NCBI GenBank assembly: GCA_037893225.1
Contig: JAZGUH010000722.1
Location: 248,001-312,000 of the forward strand
Origin: Hippasteria phrygiana
Lineage: Eukaryota; Echinodermata; Asteroidea; Valvatida; Goniasteridae
Length of the DNA: 64,000 nt
Reading direction: 5' to 3'
In this document: one piece after another, positions 45,950 through 58,915 of the stretch
Position numbering within the stretch: the stretch's first letter is position 1
Layout: the number at the start of each line of letters is the position of its first letter
Program-made: the position numbers and the translations under genes
The notes under the pieces: model-generated
The model's database searches: none
What the model saw: the letters and a program-made list of their open reading frames with translations, nothing else
What the model was told of the DNA's origin: nothing

Positions 45950-46975
45950 TTTAGCAATTAACCACAATCTTACTATCAGTTTGTAAACCTGTTTAGAAGC
46001 TAAACATTATGGGCTGTAACTACGAAAGCTGTTTAAGCCACTAGATGCGTATAAATTAGTAGTCACTGTTTAAACCTCGTGTCTAACTCCAAACAAGCAC
46101 TACAAAGCTTGCTTTTAGTTAGCCGCGTTTAAATGACCATTGGAGTTAAACATGTGTTTATAACAAACAATAGCAATTCTTAAACATGGTACGGGGGTTG
46201 TTTAGTGAGTATTCTGAGCCATTTAGAAGCCAGATATGTACACAGAAAGGTAGAAAGGTGGACAGGATGGATCACTTCAAATCTTCTTAATTGCACTTTG
46301 TTTTTCATTCTCCGCCATAATTCTTTGTAGTCCTTAGCAGATCAGCTTTTACGGTCAGGAAACGAGATGGACATTTCTGAAGTGATAGCTTTCCAGGCAT
46401 CAGCTTTTTTCTGGTTGGCTTTAGTGTCACATCGTTTGTCACCAAAATTGGAAATAAAGTTCCTCATGGTCTCAAAGAGAGCCATCCTTTCGTCAGCAGT
46501 GAAATTGTCACTGCGTTGCCTTTTGGTATCAGCCATGGCCGGCTGTAGAGTATCTAAGTAAAGACCTGCATAAAGATTTCTCTACTGAGGCCTATCATAT
46601 ATGTTCATATTGTTGCGCAATCCTCTATCTACATTACAATGTATTTAACAATAGGGACCACAGTCAGTAAGTTTAGACTGTCCTAGTTACACAAGGATAA
46701 CTAAGGAACTATTTAAGATATTTCGTAAGAGTTGTTTAATTCAGGTGTTTAGGAAGACGCGTGTAACTTGGATTTATCCACGTCTATATACTACACTAGT
46801 ATAAAGATAAACAGCTTTCGTAGTTACAGCCCTATGTGTCCAGTTCTTAAACATCAATGTTCAATAGCTAAACACTATCCGTCAATACGCTAAACATGTT
46901 TAGTGTAAACGTATTTACAAACTGATAGCAAGAAAGTGTTAAGAAAAGTGTTTAATTGCTAAACACGGTTGTACA
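45950..46975. mobile_element. Harbinger-like element with inverted ends
   Basis: The left part (GTGTTTAGCAATTA, ATCAGTTTGTAAAC, GGCTGTAACTACGAAAGCTG) reappears as its reverse complement on the right (TAATTGCTAAACAC, TTACAAACTGATAG, CAGCTTTCGTAGTTACAGCC), giving long sub-terminal inverted repeats. The interior codes for a SANT/Myb-like domain, as accompanies PIF/Harbinger transposases. It lies in the intron between the two Ig exons of the plus-strand receptor. Confidence 0.7.
46265..46536 (-). pseudogene. SANT/Myb-like DNA-binding remnant
   Basis: MADTKRQRSDNFTADERMAL begins at 46536, followed by KKADAWKAITSEM and, after one TGA, KDYKELWRRMKNKVQLR. The spaced Trp residues and ending match Myb/SANT-like domains of Naif1/MSANTD proteins and Harbinger-associated Myb-like proteins. 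One in-frame stop and no following exon suggest it is dead. Confidence 0.65.
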
Positions 46976-47059
46976 GTGTACTGCAAGCAATTTTCATTAT
47001 TTTAAGCGATGGTTCTGTTTCGCGGTTTCTTTCTTCTTTCTCATCGTCCGACTTACCAG

Positions 47060-47380
47060 GTGCGAATGCTACCGTGCACCTGTCGACGGGCGATTTGATT
47101 GACATGGAGGCTGGGCCCCTCTGTATCAAGTCCAGCACCAAGCAGGCCTTTGAGTGCAGAGTCCAAGACGCCAAACCCGGCGTCTGGAACTTCACCTGGA
47201 TCCTGGAGGAGGTGAATGACACGTCGATGAAAACTACCCAAGGTAGCCTTGGCAACATGAGCAGCAGATACACCGTCCACAATCCTGGGGAAGAAGGTGG
47301 AGAGGCCAACCTCACCTGCCGTGCTGCGAGTCAGTTTGGGCAGTCACTGAATGTGACGATCGGGCTCCAGTTTTGTCCAG
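47060..47380 (+). CDS. Plus-strand receptor, Ig exon 2
   Basis: 107-codon exon between a pyrimidine-rich acceptor (GACTTACCAG) and donor CCAG|GTAAAA, phase 1 at both ends. It has KQAFECRVQDAKPGVWNFTW, SRYTVHNPGEEGGEANLTCR and NVTIGLQFCPG. Cys, Trp and Cys fit a C2/I-like Ig domain, with NFT, NDT, NLT and NVT glycosylation-type sites. No premature stop. GC content is higher than in neighbouring introns, which supports coding. Confidence 0.82.
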
Positions 47381-48031
47381 GTAAAAGTAATTTCTTCGTA
47401 AAAATATTTGGCGAGAGAAAGGGGATTTCAAACTCATTGCACTGATTTGCGTGTAACGATTTAGGAAGCTGATACATTTAAATACAACGAAATAAAACTA
47501 AACACCTGCTGCCTATAGTTGGTTTGTTTATCCTGGGACTCAAGTTGAAGAATAATGTAATACATTATTGGTGATCGGAAGTTATTTATTTGTTTTTGTT
47601 TTGTTGTTGGTGTTTTTTGGGAGGTTGTTTTATTGATACTGATCATGTTCATCATAACTTATCGAGTGCCACTACAACGTTTGAGACAACGATGACAAAG
47701 AATATGCATGGTGACGAACTGTTTGGTTTAATATTTGAATGGACATGTTTTTTTAGTCTTTTTTTGTCTTTCTTGGCGATTGTGAATTTGACAAGTTGTA
47801 CTTGAAGGTCTGCGATACAGCATGTGAAGTGAATCTAAAAGGAACCAGAAAAACTGTTTCTTCACAGAACCACAATTCTCTCTTTCCCTCTCTCCCCCTA
47901 TTAGTAAGTCACTTTATTTAGAGAAAGTCACTTCACATCTTGTACCCGCAAAACCTCTCTCTGGTTAATTTGTTCAATGTACAACTTTAGGCCAAATCAT
48001 ACTTAGTAAATAAATATCTTTCTCCATTCAG

Positions 48032-48138
48032 TGTCTGAGTACGAAAAGTTCTGGCTTCGATTTTTCACGAGTGTATGTGTGATTGCAACAATTGCTACTA
48101 TCATCGGACATATCCTGATCTGCAAATACATGTCCTAG
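48032..48138 (+). CDS. Plus-strand receptor, transmembrane exon and stop
   Basis: After acceptor CTCCATTCAG the exon begins with two bases of a split codon and reads SEYEKFWLRFFTSVCVIATI, then ATIIGHILICKYMS and TAG at 48136. It is a single membrane span with a cytoplasmic tail of only a few residues, so no signalling motif is present. The frame agrees with phase-1 joining from Ig exon 2. An Arg and a His sit at or in the span, which could allow pairing with a signalling partner (inference). Confidence 0.75.
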
Positions 48139-51134
48139 ACTTGCAAGAAAGACGCAGCTTACTGCATAAAGAATCACCTGAAAAGTCCGCCTCCGCTCTC
48201 TAGGAAAAATGATACAGATTACGTTAATAGCATTTACAAAATCTTGTTTTCTTGGAAATCCCCCCCCCCCCCCCCCTCTTACGCTACTGTGTGTATAATA
48301 AGCCTCTTGATTTTTGATAAAAGTTTGCAGGGCCAAACCTTGTTAAATATCGTTCTCAAAGGCTATTACATAACTGAAGTTTTTAAGTTACATTTCGTGC
48401 TCTTCAATGTTTTTCAATTACAAAAAAATTCCACTTCAACATTTGTGATGTTGACCAAGCAAAATCAGTCGGAACTCGGCAATCCTTGTTTTGAGATATG
48501 GGCCAAATGTTCGTAGGGGTGGAAAAATCAAAATTGACTTTCAAAAACGAAGGGAAAAACATTCTTCTTTCACAAAAATTACTCAATTAAAGTACTGCAA
48601 ATTTAAACTTGATTTTCTCAGTTTCTTTCTTTTTAATGTGCCGGTGTTCAAATATTTGTAACTTTCTAACCAAAGGTCGTATTCACATGGGGTTTTCACT
48701 AATAGTAATATGGAGCTTGAAGAACGCTACAAACGAATATGTAAAAATTCCAAAATTGACTAGGGCCTACTTCAGACTGATTTTGCTTGATCGCATCACA
48801 TGTTACGTACATGGAGCAGCAGTAAAACAAAATGTCTTGTCAAATAGAACAATTACAATTATAGATCAAGTTATAATCAAATTACAAACCTTGCTTTAAA
48901 CTAGGCCTTCTTAATGATTCTGTCAGGATCAATAAGCTCTCATAACACGTTTCCTTAAAGGATTTCAGGTCAATTCTGTTTCAGGTCAAAGCAGTTTGTA
49001 CATAACAAAATTACAGCGAATATTTATTTCACCATTATTTAGCTATACGTTGCTGAAAAGATGTAAAGAGATTAAGATTTGTTCGTAGAACCAAAATAGA
49101 AAAAAGAAATGTACTCGACAATCAATGTACAAATGTTAAGACCTTGAAACTTTCTTAACTTGGAGTCGATCATTGGTCGTATAGGGAAACTTTGAGTGGG
49201 CTTGAGAGGTTATACATTTTTTCAAGCTAGGGGGAAAATAGTAATCGTAAGTACAGTAAACTTTGACAGATTCTCAGATAACAAAAATACTACTGGCAGT
49301 TTGATGACTTCATCATTGTATTTAACATAGCTTACACTATTCCTACTGATTTCAAAGTTTTATGTCATCAATTCAAAAGTAGCAATATCTGATATATACA
49401 TTTAGTCTCAAAGTACTTCGTTAAAAGGTAACCAAGTAGAAATGTATAAAAGCAAAACAAAAAATCAAAGCCTTAGACACGGTATTAAGCCGTATATGCC
49501 TGTATAACATAACAAGTTTATCTTTGTAAACAAATACCATAAACTTGAATTGTAAATCTAATCTAATTTAGGCCTAATACAAAACCTAATGAAGCCCACT
49601 CTAGAAGAACTTCCCAAGGAAAAACAACTACCTTGTGTTTCGAAATTGTGTCTTCAAAACTTTTTAACTGTACGGATATGAATAAAACGTCAACAATAAA
49701 GACCCAATTAAATGCAGGTATCAAACGCGAGTGTGAAATACGCACTGTTTGACCAACATTTGCTTATGTAAATACTTGATGTTGCTGGCATACCGATACT
49801 TTCACTTATATACCCGTATATTTTCTGCTTGCAGTAAATGTAACCCACGTACCAGTACAAATATTCATATTTAAAAACCTGTTCAACCATCCTGCCACAG
49901 GTTTTGGCATCGGTGTCTTGAAGGTCTGTGAACCACTACCAAAGGCTGAAGTAGGTGACTTTGGTTTAGAGAATTTTCGTGCAGCTAAAAAGCTTTGTTT
50001 TCCGTCTGATCCAATGTACAATACTGTGTGTAAAAAGCTGTGAAGTAACAGAGAGGTAGAATTTGTACTGCGTGTTTGTAATAATTTCTTGAAAAGTATT
50101 ATAAATAAGAAGTGTCTGGCGACTGCAGGCCTGGTTTAGGGATAATGGTCACATTTCATTAACACAGAAGAGCCATGTCATGGTTGCAAAATCAATAGGT
50201 CGTTTATAAAGGCTACAGATTCACGTTCCGGAAACAAGGAAAAAAATATCTTGTGGGTTGTAACGGACATATAAATATAATTGCGTATTCTGGGAAGTCC
50301 CTATAATTATACAAGCAACTGTGAGAGCTCGCATTATGCCAAGTGAAAGTACCATGTTCTGATCGAACACAGTTCGCTCAACCCGGAATATAATAATGCC
50401 TAGAAAAATCGAAACCATAGAATTGTTCCTAGTTTCTTTCCTGAATTGATAAAGCCAATTTCCCCAAATCTTCCATTACGGTAAGGATCTTGCCTTTGAT
50501 GTGTTCTAAAAACACCCGGAATTTGTTTTGTTGTGTTTGCTTGCTTGCTTGCTTGCTTGTCTAAAAATAGACGATGCTACATGAAACAATCACATCCCAT
50601 TCAATAAACCTGTTCTATCCTTGTAAAATGGACGTAGCTTTTATTTATACAAAGCATCTACTGCCTCGTGACAGGATAGACATGACAGGATGGGACATAC
50701 CATACCCATTTCCCTCATACAAATGGAAACCTCTAGCCCCCCCCCCCCCCCCCGCCCCCCCCCCCCCCCCCCCCCACCAGCTACCCCACAGTGGACAAAA
50801 GAACACAGTCTTAAAGGAAACATGATTTAGGATTTATATTGCATTATTCCTGCTTAAAACAATAAAGTATTATCTTGACAATGATATTTTGTGTCCAGAG
50901 ACAATTATTTCCCAGATTAAATATGAGAAAACAATTCTTGAAAATGTTTGTCCAAGCTACTCCGCCCCCTGAGTGGGACCCTTATTATCATAAGTGTGTG
51001 ACGTAGATCGAGGCACATTACATATTCTGATCGAGGCACATTACATATTCTGCTCGAGCCGGCCCCATGCACGCGTATGCATTGAGTGTACATTCTTCGT
51101 CCACAATCTAAGCAAAATATAGTGTTTTTCGGCC
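48139..51134. other. Intergenic DNA; one exon-like candidate, otherwise no gene recognised
   Basis: Includes C tracts at 48260-48276 and 50737-50775, and (TTGC)n at about 50537-50560. A plus-strand frame at 49901-50043 after CCTGCCACAG reads EVGDFGLENFRAAKKL and ends in TGA; see findings. Confidence 0.35.
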
Positions 51135-51400
51135 ATGCCGACAAGGTGTGTGGCTGCTGGGTGCAGCAAAACAACGAAGGCTGGAGTAAGCCTTCATTTA
51201 ATTTCAACTGATGCGAAATATCGGAGAATTTGGACGGCGAAAGTGAAGGTGACGAGCGTTATGTAGCGACCACTTTGAGCCGTCGTGTTTCGATACTGGT
51301 ATTTTCAAATCATGGGATGACCATTAAAAATATGCTCAAGTCCACTGCCATCCCAACAAAGTTCCCAGATGTGAGGAGCCTTCGCTAAAAGGGAGAAAAT
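51135..51400 (+). pseudogene. THAP zinc-finger remnant
   Basis: ATG at 51135 opens MPTRCVAAGCSKTTKAGVSL followed by KYRRIWTAKVK, matching the first half of a C2CH THAP domain. After a deletion and frame change DHFEPSCFDTGIFKSW supplies the second half, then AIPTKFPDVRSL. The middle, including the third Cys, is missing. A strong donor-like CAGG|GTAAGT follows at about 51406. THAP domains occur in P-element transposases and host regulators; this copy cannot be intact. Confidence 0.75.
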
Positions 51401-54400
51401 CAGGGTAAGTTCGATGTTAGTTGTTGCAACTTACGAAATTGCACGTGTAGACCTAGTGTACGTGTGTATACGATGTACATGCGTCATTTACCGGGTCCAG
51501 TCGATCCATGAATTCGGTGCCTCGGTCTACGTCACGAACAGCCCCTCAATTTGAGTCTCAACAAATTCCAAAAAGGGGGGGTCAATTTTTGGGCGGCAAA
51601 TAGTCACACTAAAACTTCACTTAAACCAGTTTGGCTTTTAATTTACATTTAATACATATAAATGAATTTATTCATGAAATAAATTGTGATCCGGCCAATT
51701 TGAGAAGCATGTTTCCTTTAAGGAAACAAAACAAGGATCTCTGCACTTTTCTTTTTAATTGAAATTTGTTTTGTTTTACTTGGTCCGGGAAACAGGTAAA
51801 ACACACATTAACAAAGGGAGGATGAGCGGGGGGGGGGGGGGGGGGGGGGGGGTGGTAAGGGGGTATTACCCACATTTTTATTAACGCTCTTTTTGGCAAA
51901 AATTCCCCCTCCCAAAAAATATGCTCTGGATCCACCATTACCGTTAGCAGTGTAGTTTATAAGTCTGAAGTTACAATGAAATTAAAGCGTTCCAATAATC
52001 ACAAGGTTTCTCTTTTCAAGGTTACGCTTTTACAAAGTTTCTCGAAACTAGGTTCGGTTTGGTTAATTTCATCGCTTAAATAGTTTGACCTACCATAAAG
52101 AAAAATGCCGAGGTTGTTAAATTTATAAGAAAAGTGCAACAGTCATTTAAATACATCACATGGTTTATACACAGAGGAAATGGCTAGTCCGGGTTTCTTT
52201 TTTAACCAAATGAAAGGAGGAAATTATTAAGGTTAGGTACGTATTATTTCAGGCATTGCATTGGTCATGCACCTCTTTTGGATATTTGTTCGCAACAGTT
52301 AAAAACTGGGTTAAACATACGTCGAATCCATTTGATTAAAGAGACTTAATGTCCCAAAATGCTATTTTCCCCCCAGTCCTCTTCTTTTCAATGCCTTTAC
52401 TCAAATAAAATAAGCATCACTAAATACAATAATTTGACTCAAAGACTGAAATGTTTTACGGGGGTCAGAAGTTTGACACTTAAAAGTTTGTCCACATGCA
52501 GTAAATATCTGGGGAGAAAAAGAACCTTTTTAAAGGGTGTCATGTACTCTTTTCATTACATCATAATGTTTTGATATTTTCATTGTATCCCAACTGGGGG
52601 TATCGAAGACACAGTGTCTCCCTCTAAATGATGTCACAGTGCGTCCTTTTAAGAGTTCTAAGACTATGAAATCAAACACTGCAAAAGGTTGAAATGAACA
52701 TGCACGTGTCATTAAACTACCAGTAGGCCTATAATTTAATTCCTGTTCCTTTACTTTTATTTGAAGCATATATGAATCCCATTTATATTATCAGGCAAAT
52801 GCAAAGCACACATGCAAAGCCGTCCGTATGCTACTCAAGATACATTTAACTTACCTATAACTTTTTGAGTGATTGGATCAAAATCCTGTATATATTAATC
52901 GCCATAAACGTTAATATTGTTTTCATAGAGTCTTTTTAAGCAAGTAGGGGATAAGACAGCAGTGGTGTAGCTGGGGGTGTGGGGGGAGGGGGCGCACGCC
53001 AGTTGCCCCACCCCCCTGAAAATTTCACACTCTCCCCCTATGGAGACAACCCTGGCTACGCTGCTTAAGACAGAGCTGTCCTCTCTCTCCCTGCTGTATG
53101 CTATCTGTTTTGAAGGTTTGGGTAATTTTTTATTAATAATTCAGAAGATAAACTTTTACACTATGCACAGCAAACCACTATTAGGGCCTACACTAAAAAT
53201 GTGTTTGTAACGTGTTTTTGTTTTAACAAAATATAATCGGATAAATTTTACAATCAGAAATGGCGCAACCTCATGCTAATTAATATAATATACATGTATA
53301 TTAGTGAACACTAATCAGATTGGAATAAAAAAGAGAAGTTGATGATTTTGTTCCTATTGCCTGTCATTGCCTGTAATTTTTTTAAATTTATGGTTGAGTA
53401 TTATATGTACGATTCAAGAAGAGAAGATTGGCATGGATAAAGATACAGACTATATATGTTTGCCGAACATTAAATGTTCATGCATATATACATGAAACAG
53501 TATAATGAGATTGATATTTCGGATTGTAACTTTACTACATCATAAGTATTTTACAAGAAATCCGGTTACACAAAGGCTTCCAAAGAACCACAATTTGACA
53601 TTAATTCGTTAAGTTCACTGTCTGGTCCATACTGTCCATATACGACACGCATGTGTTAAAGCCAAAACTTTGCTTTACTGTTAAAGACTGATATTATATA
53701 TCTGGAATATTGACATACTATCGTTATTTACAAACATTTAACTCCCTTTACTTTTTTTCTATTTGTTTCTTGCCTTTTTAAAATTTTTGTTTTATCTTTA
53801 TGCTTATTTACTTTTGGGGGAAGGGTGGAAAGGCTGAAGGCCGTAGCATCAGAATAGAATTAGTCACTTTAGATCTCAATTTTTTTACATTGTTAAATTG
53901 CATGGAACCATACACCCCTTATCTCAGTTTAACACGCTACAACATAATTCATAGTACATTTTGAATATTTAGTAACTGTCTATTTTTCTCTAACACCAGT
54001 ACTTTTTGGAAGAGGATACTATGTTCGTGTCGTTAATAGGATACAATTAAACGTCATCAGATTGATGATTTGAAATAAAATGAAAATTGGAGTACTGGTT
54101 GAAGAAAAATAACTACTTCAATACTAAGTCTTTAAAAGGGAAACACGGAAAGAGGAATAACTTAAAAGTTGCAGATGCCTATTTCATAGGAGGTTTACCG
54201 CATCGTACGTTTTCGAATTTATAAAACCATAACTGTAATGTCATGTCATTATATGTCATTGTGGGTAAAAGATCAGCGTATAAATATTTGCCAGAATACA
54301 TAAACGTACCGAGTAAAAGAAACAGTTCCCTGCTTAAACTTCATAAAAAAACCACCGAATTATTTATTTTCATTGTTGTTACAAGGTCCAATTTCACATC

Positions 54401-54913
54401 ATCGTGATGATTACACGAATCAAAGGATTACGATCATGATTCACGACGATAACGATAAACACTTAATTTACATATTTTATTTACATTCTTCAGACAATTA
54501 AACTTTTCGCTGGCGGGGTCTGTCCAGGTAAAGTCAAAAGTTAAAAACCGTTTCCTTTCAAACCTCTGCCAATAACGGTTCCCGTTTTCTGATTGATTTT
54601 TCAAGATTGAGTGTGATTTTTTTGTATTCTAATATGTTGACAGTTTCCCACAAGTTGATGCATCTATTTTATTTACTGGTATGGACTCCATTATATATTT
54701 TTTGTATTTCTTTTTACATGCGGAAACAATGTATAATAAACTCCGTATAATGAGTCGCTTATAAATTCCTTGGTTAAATAGCAATGTTGCATTATTCGAT
54801 TAGACTTGGTTAATTCAGTCAGAAAAAAATGCAAGGAATGGCCAAACTTCTGTTCTGACTAACAAATACATTGTGTAGATTCAACAACTGACTGACCTCA
54901 GTCCATTATAGGC
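51401..54913. other. Intergenic DNA 3' of gene 3; no gene recognised
   Basis: Contains a G tract (51828-51852), a repeat related to 39.04-39.24 kb at 52960-53065, and AT-rich DNA. A minus-strand AATAAA word (54669-54674) lies about 240 bp after the gene 3 stop and could serve as its poly(A) signal. Confidence 0.4.
52960..53065. repeat. Dispersed repeat, copy 2
   Basis: GTGGTGTAGCTGGGGG, then CCCCCTATGGAGACAACCCTGG and CTACGCTGC, related to 39.04-39.24 kb. Confidence 0.55.
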
Positions 54914-57900
54914 CTACAGCGATATCCCCCCTGTCATCTGGGTAACTGATGAGTGCAATACATCAGTGGCCAATTCCAGGTCCGTTGGTTGTTGATGTTG
55001 TTTCTCGTCAGTGTTACGTTGGATTTGGGAGGATGTGGTCTTGTTATCCACCTGTTGGGTTGCCGTGTGTATTTCCGCCGTGGTTGGCTCTGCTCTGTCT
55101 GTCAGATTTTTAGCTTCCTTTTCTTTACCTCGACTAATGCCACGTTTCTTCTGGGGCTTTTTTGAGGGAAATCTAGTCCTTAATGATTCCATGTTGCCAA
55201 TAACAAGCTCCTTTATGTTTGGCATGATCATTGGATTGCACATTTTGCTGTGGAACTGATCCACCAAAGTTTCCGACAATTTTTCACTTTCAAAAATGCC
55301 TGAAATGTGGAAATATTTCACGCCATTAAAGCACTTTATGTTATCAGCAAGGAACTTGACAAACGTTTCCACTGGAGAACCGTGAAGGAGATAGAGCGTC
55401 GTCAACCTTCCCCATGACTTTCCATCATCCTTATTCATTTCCCTTTTCACGTGATCAAACCCAGCAATAGTTACTCTGTACAGAGACAACCTGAGATCTA
55501 TCAGGTTTTTGCAAGCCCAAAGTGAGTTCGTTATGGCCACAAAAGCCCTGTCATCGAAATGCTTATTCAGACGAAGATCAATCTTTTTCAAGTGTTTAAG
55601 TTCGTTCAGGTGTGTGGCAAAGTTGCAAATATCATCTGAACGTAGAATCGTGCCTACTAGAATGAGAATTTCAAGATTCACTAGACCAGGCAAACAGCGA
55701 GCCAACTCTCGTGCTGCACTCGATGAGTGACATTCGCCGGATTCTGACTCAATGACCTCCTGTAAACCCAAAGACTGCACAGTATGGATGACACTCATGT
55801 CAGACTGGTTAGGTGGAAATTTAGGCACAGCGTTATCGCTCGATTTAAGTCTCTCACGCAATTGTATCAACGTCGTTGTTTCCCAGTCACTGCCAATTAC
55901 ATCAAATGATTTAATTTCATTACTACCCTCGGAATCTGATTCTTTAACCATCGATGACGAGGAAGTTGACTGTTTGTCTTCGCTTTTGACAGGTTTCCCC
56001 TCACTGGCTGATCTTGACCCCAGTAGATCTGGAGACTGCAAAGCACTTACGATTGCAATGCCTGCCTGTTGTCTTTGATTTGTTTGCTGTTCGGTGTTAG
56101 TTTGCTCAGAGCTCTCATTCAACTGTTTCGACGAATGGTTGCACCGATTCTTTTGATTTTCCTCCACGGACGTATGAACCTCTGAAGGTGAGTCTGTTGA
56201 TTGCAGATTGACTTTGTCAGCTTGCCTGGACTCACTTGGAGATTGTGTTTTAGCCAAAGCTTGGGCTGGTCGATCCATGCCAGTTGAAGGCGCTGTTACG
56301 TCCAGTTGCAGAACAGGACGAAAATACTCAAGGTATTCTTGGAGTTCACTCCAATCGCATTGTCTCATTCGCAACAATTCGACTGACTTCACATTCAGAC
56401 TGTCGTCTACTTTCCGGTATGCATATTTAAGCAGATACGACAGAAGACGAACCCTGTGCCTGGAAAGTCCAATTGACTGGATATTCCCTCCGTCAAAGAG
56501 CGAACTAAGCTGAGTGTTCTTTGAAACCTCGAATCTTCCTTCGAAATTGAGCAGCAGAACTCGCTCGACCAATGTTTGTAATTGCAAGATGTCTTTCAGG
56601 TTCTTCGTTTGGTGACGTGCTCTGGCCCTGATAACGGCGCTCACCAAATGACCAATAACCATCGAGTAGGCGACATACCCATATCTGCAGGCGATTGCAA
56701 AAACGAAGACATTGCAGATCTTGTCAACGTTCGATTCTATGTTGCCGAAGTGAATTGTAGTTATCCAATTTGAAGTGTTTTCTGTACAACAAGCCATGTA
56801 GACACCAGCACAATACTCTTGAAGTATCTCAAGGGTGAAGCAAACCTTGTAATCGTCAGATGAAGAACGAATTATCTCTGAATCATTCCTTGCTTCGTTT
56901 TGTTCTCTCTTGGTATCTTTGCAAAAGTAGAGAATCCCAATTTCAACACCTCTTTCGAGGACTGTGTGCTTTTCCTTACAGTCTGCTTTAGAAAGGGTCA
57001 TTCGACTCCCATAACATTCATCAATCTTAGGTAGGGCAACCCTTCCCAGATCAACTAATACGTCTAGTTGTGGTTTTGGTAGGAGGCCTGCGAGCCTAGG
57101 TAATTCACCTGAGTAAGTTGCCTGATCAGCTACACCGCCCTCATGCCTGTTCAATATCGGTAGGCATTTAACCAGCTGTGAGACCAACTCATACATGGTA
57201 GGACTGGACTTTTCAAAAACCTCTCCATTGGTCCAAATGGCTAACTGACAGAAAGCAGCAAGGTTCACAGGTAGGCAAGCAATGTATGGCTGTAAAATAT
57301 CTTCATCCAAATACTCGCAAAGGTTAGAGATTACTTTCTTTTGTTTAGCTGTCAACTCGTGTGCATCTTCACATCTTTCAGCGTCCTTGCTAGTTGGTGT
57401 GTCATTTGTACTAGTAACCTTTGACCCACCAGTGGTCTTCGGTGATTGGTTAATATGATCACGATCAAAAGAAACGCTCAGTACCTTTTTGACGTACCTT
57501 TTGGCATTGTCTCGCTTAAAGCCAGTGATTGTTATATGACGCAGGGAGGTATCGTGCGTCACCTGCGCATGTCCGGTGGTCATGTTTATGATTATTTGAC
57601 AGTCACGAAGACCTTGGCCTTTCATTATTTTCAACACGCGCTCTATGTCATGTACATGTATGTTATCACATCCATCGATAAGTATGGTCACTTGGCTTGG
57701 GTTGCGCGAGCAATAGTCATTAATGTCATTCGCCAGTATGTCTGTATTTTTGGGTAGCATGTGCTGGACGACTGCTTCACCCAAATTCTCTGTTTTAAAA
57801 AGGCCACCTACCGGTAAAACAAAGACTAACGTTTGCCCTTCAAACAGTGCACCGGTTACCCCATTGGACCAGTCATTTACCAGCTTGTGTAGGAAAGTAG

Positions 57901-58185
57901 TCTTACCACTGCCTGTTCTACCTTGGATGAGAACATGTTTACTCGATAACTCTGAAATGCCATCGTCAAAGATATCAGTTTCTGATTTCAGCCTATACCT
58001 CACAGTACCATCTTCGATGCGTACATTGGTGAACAACTCTGGTTGTGTATACACGTCGTTTATCGGCGCATACCATGCCTCCTCATCTGTGATCCACGGT
58101 GTTATGGGAACTCGGTCAGTAGTCTGCCTCACAAACGTTTTGAGTTGTTTAACAAACGCTGCCAAGTCGAATCCTCTGACAGGCT
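54914..58185 (-). CDS. Gene 3 NACHT-LRR exon (cytoplasmic part of the receptor)
   Basis: One exon of about 1,089 codons after acceptor AATTAACAG, beginning with two bases of a split codon. No ATG lies near the start, so it is a downstream exon. Counting from the Leu codon at 58165: P-loop GRTGSGKTT at 82-90, Walker B ILIDGCDN at about 161-168, winged-helix-like region to about 600, a Ser/Thr/Gln-rich linker at about 640-780, and leucine-rich repeats at about 828-990 (LVNLEILILVG, LKHLKKIDLRLN, CKNLIDLRLS, FVKFLADN). A basic/polar tail ends MTGGISL. NACHT NTPases oligomerise to start immune signalling. An alternative in-phase acceptor (TTGGCAG) is 25 bp further in. Confidence 0.92.
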
Positions 58186-58915
58186 CTGTTAATTAATTAA
58201 CACAAATTTAAGTCTGATAAAAAAATCTGGTGGGTAAGGTATGAGACATTGCTGACAAGCAACGATTGAACATATAATGAAATTATAGATCACCATTATT
58301 TTGTAATTTATTTCTATAATTTTTGCTTGTTACATTTTCTTAACCTATGTTTAGTTTGTCCCCAAAAAGCCAAGAAAAACCTGCAAAAAATTAATAATAA
58401 ATGATGGTGTTATCCCATTCAGTGACGCTCCGAATCCGTTGACTTCAAACTATGTAGGCCTATTGATAACAATACATTTTTGTTGGATGTGCCCGTTTCC
58501 GATTATATTTTCACCGGGATGTCTTTATTGTGAATAAAACTGACCAAAAGACCAATATGATCATTAAATCGCAAAATTTAGCAGGTGTGATACTGAGGAT
58601 ATTTTGCAGATTCCTCTTCAAACATACCTATAACTATACCTTAAAATAACCCTATATAAATATGTAAATCCGAGGGCTCAGGCTACAGTTAGATACAGGG
58701 TTGGGGCTATATTCAGTGGTCGGGGGCTACATGAAGTCGGGCGTAAGGGATCGGCGTAGCATAAATAGGTCTTAAAGGAGTGAGTCTTTAAAAATGTATA
58801 GCACCAGAGTTGTTCAAAAGCATCATGAGTAGAAGACTAGCTTCGCAAACATTTACATATATACAATGCATAATCAAAAAATATATGACCAGTTGGAGTT
58901 TTCAAGATATTTGTT
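58186..58915. other. Gene 3 intron between NACHT and TM exons; no exon seen
   Basis: No coding segment recognised. The remainder of this intron is a foldback element. Confidence 0.4.
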
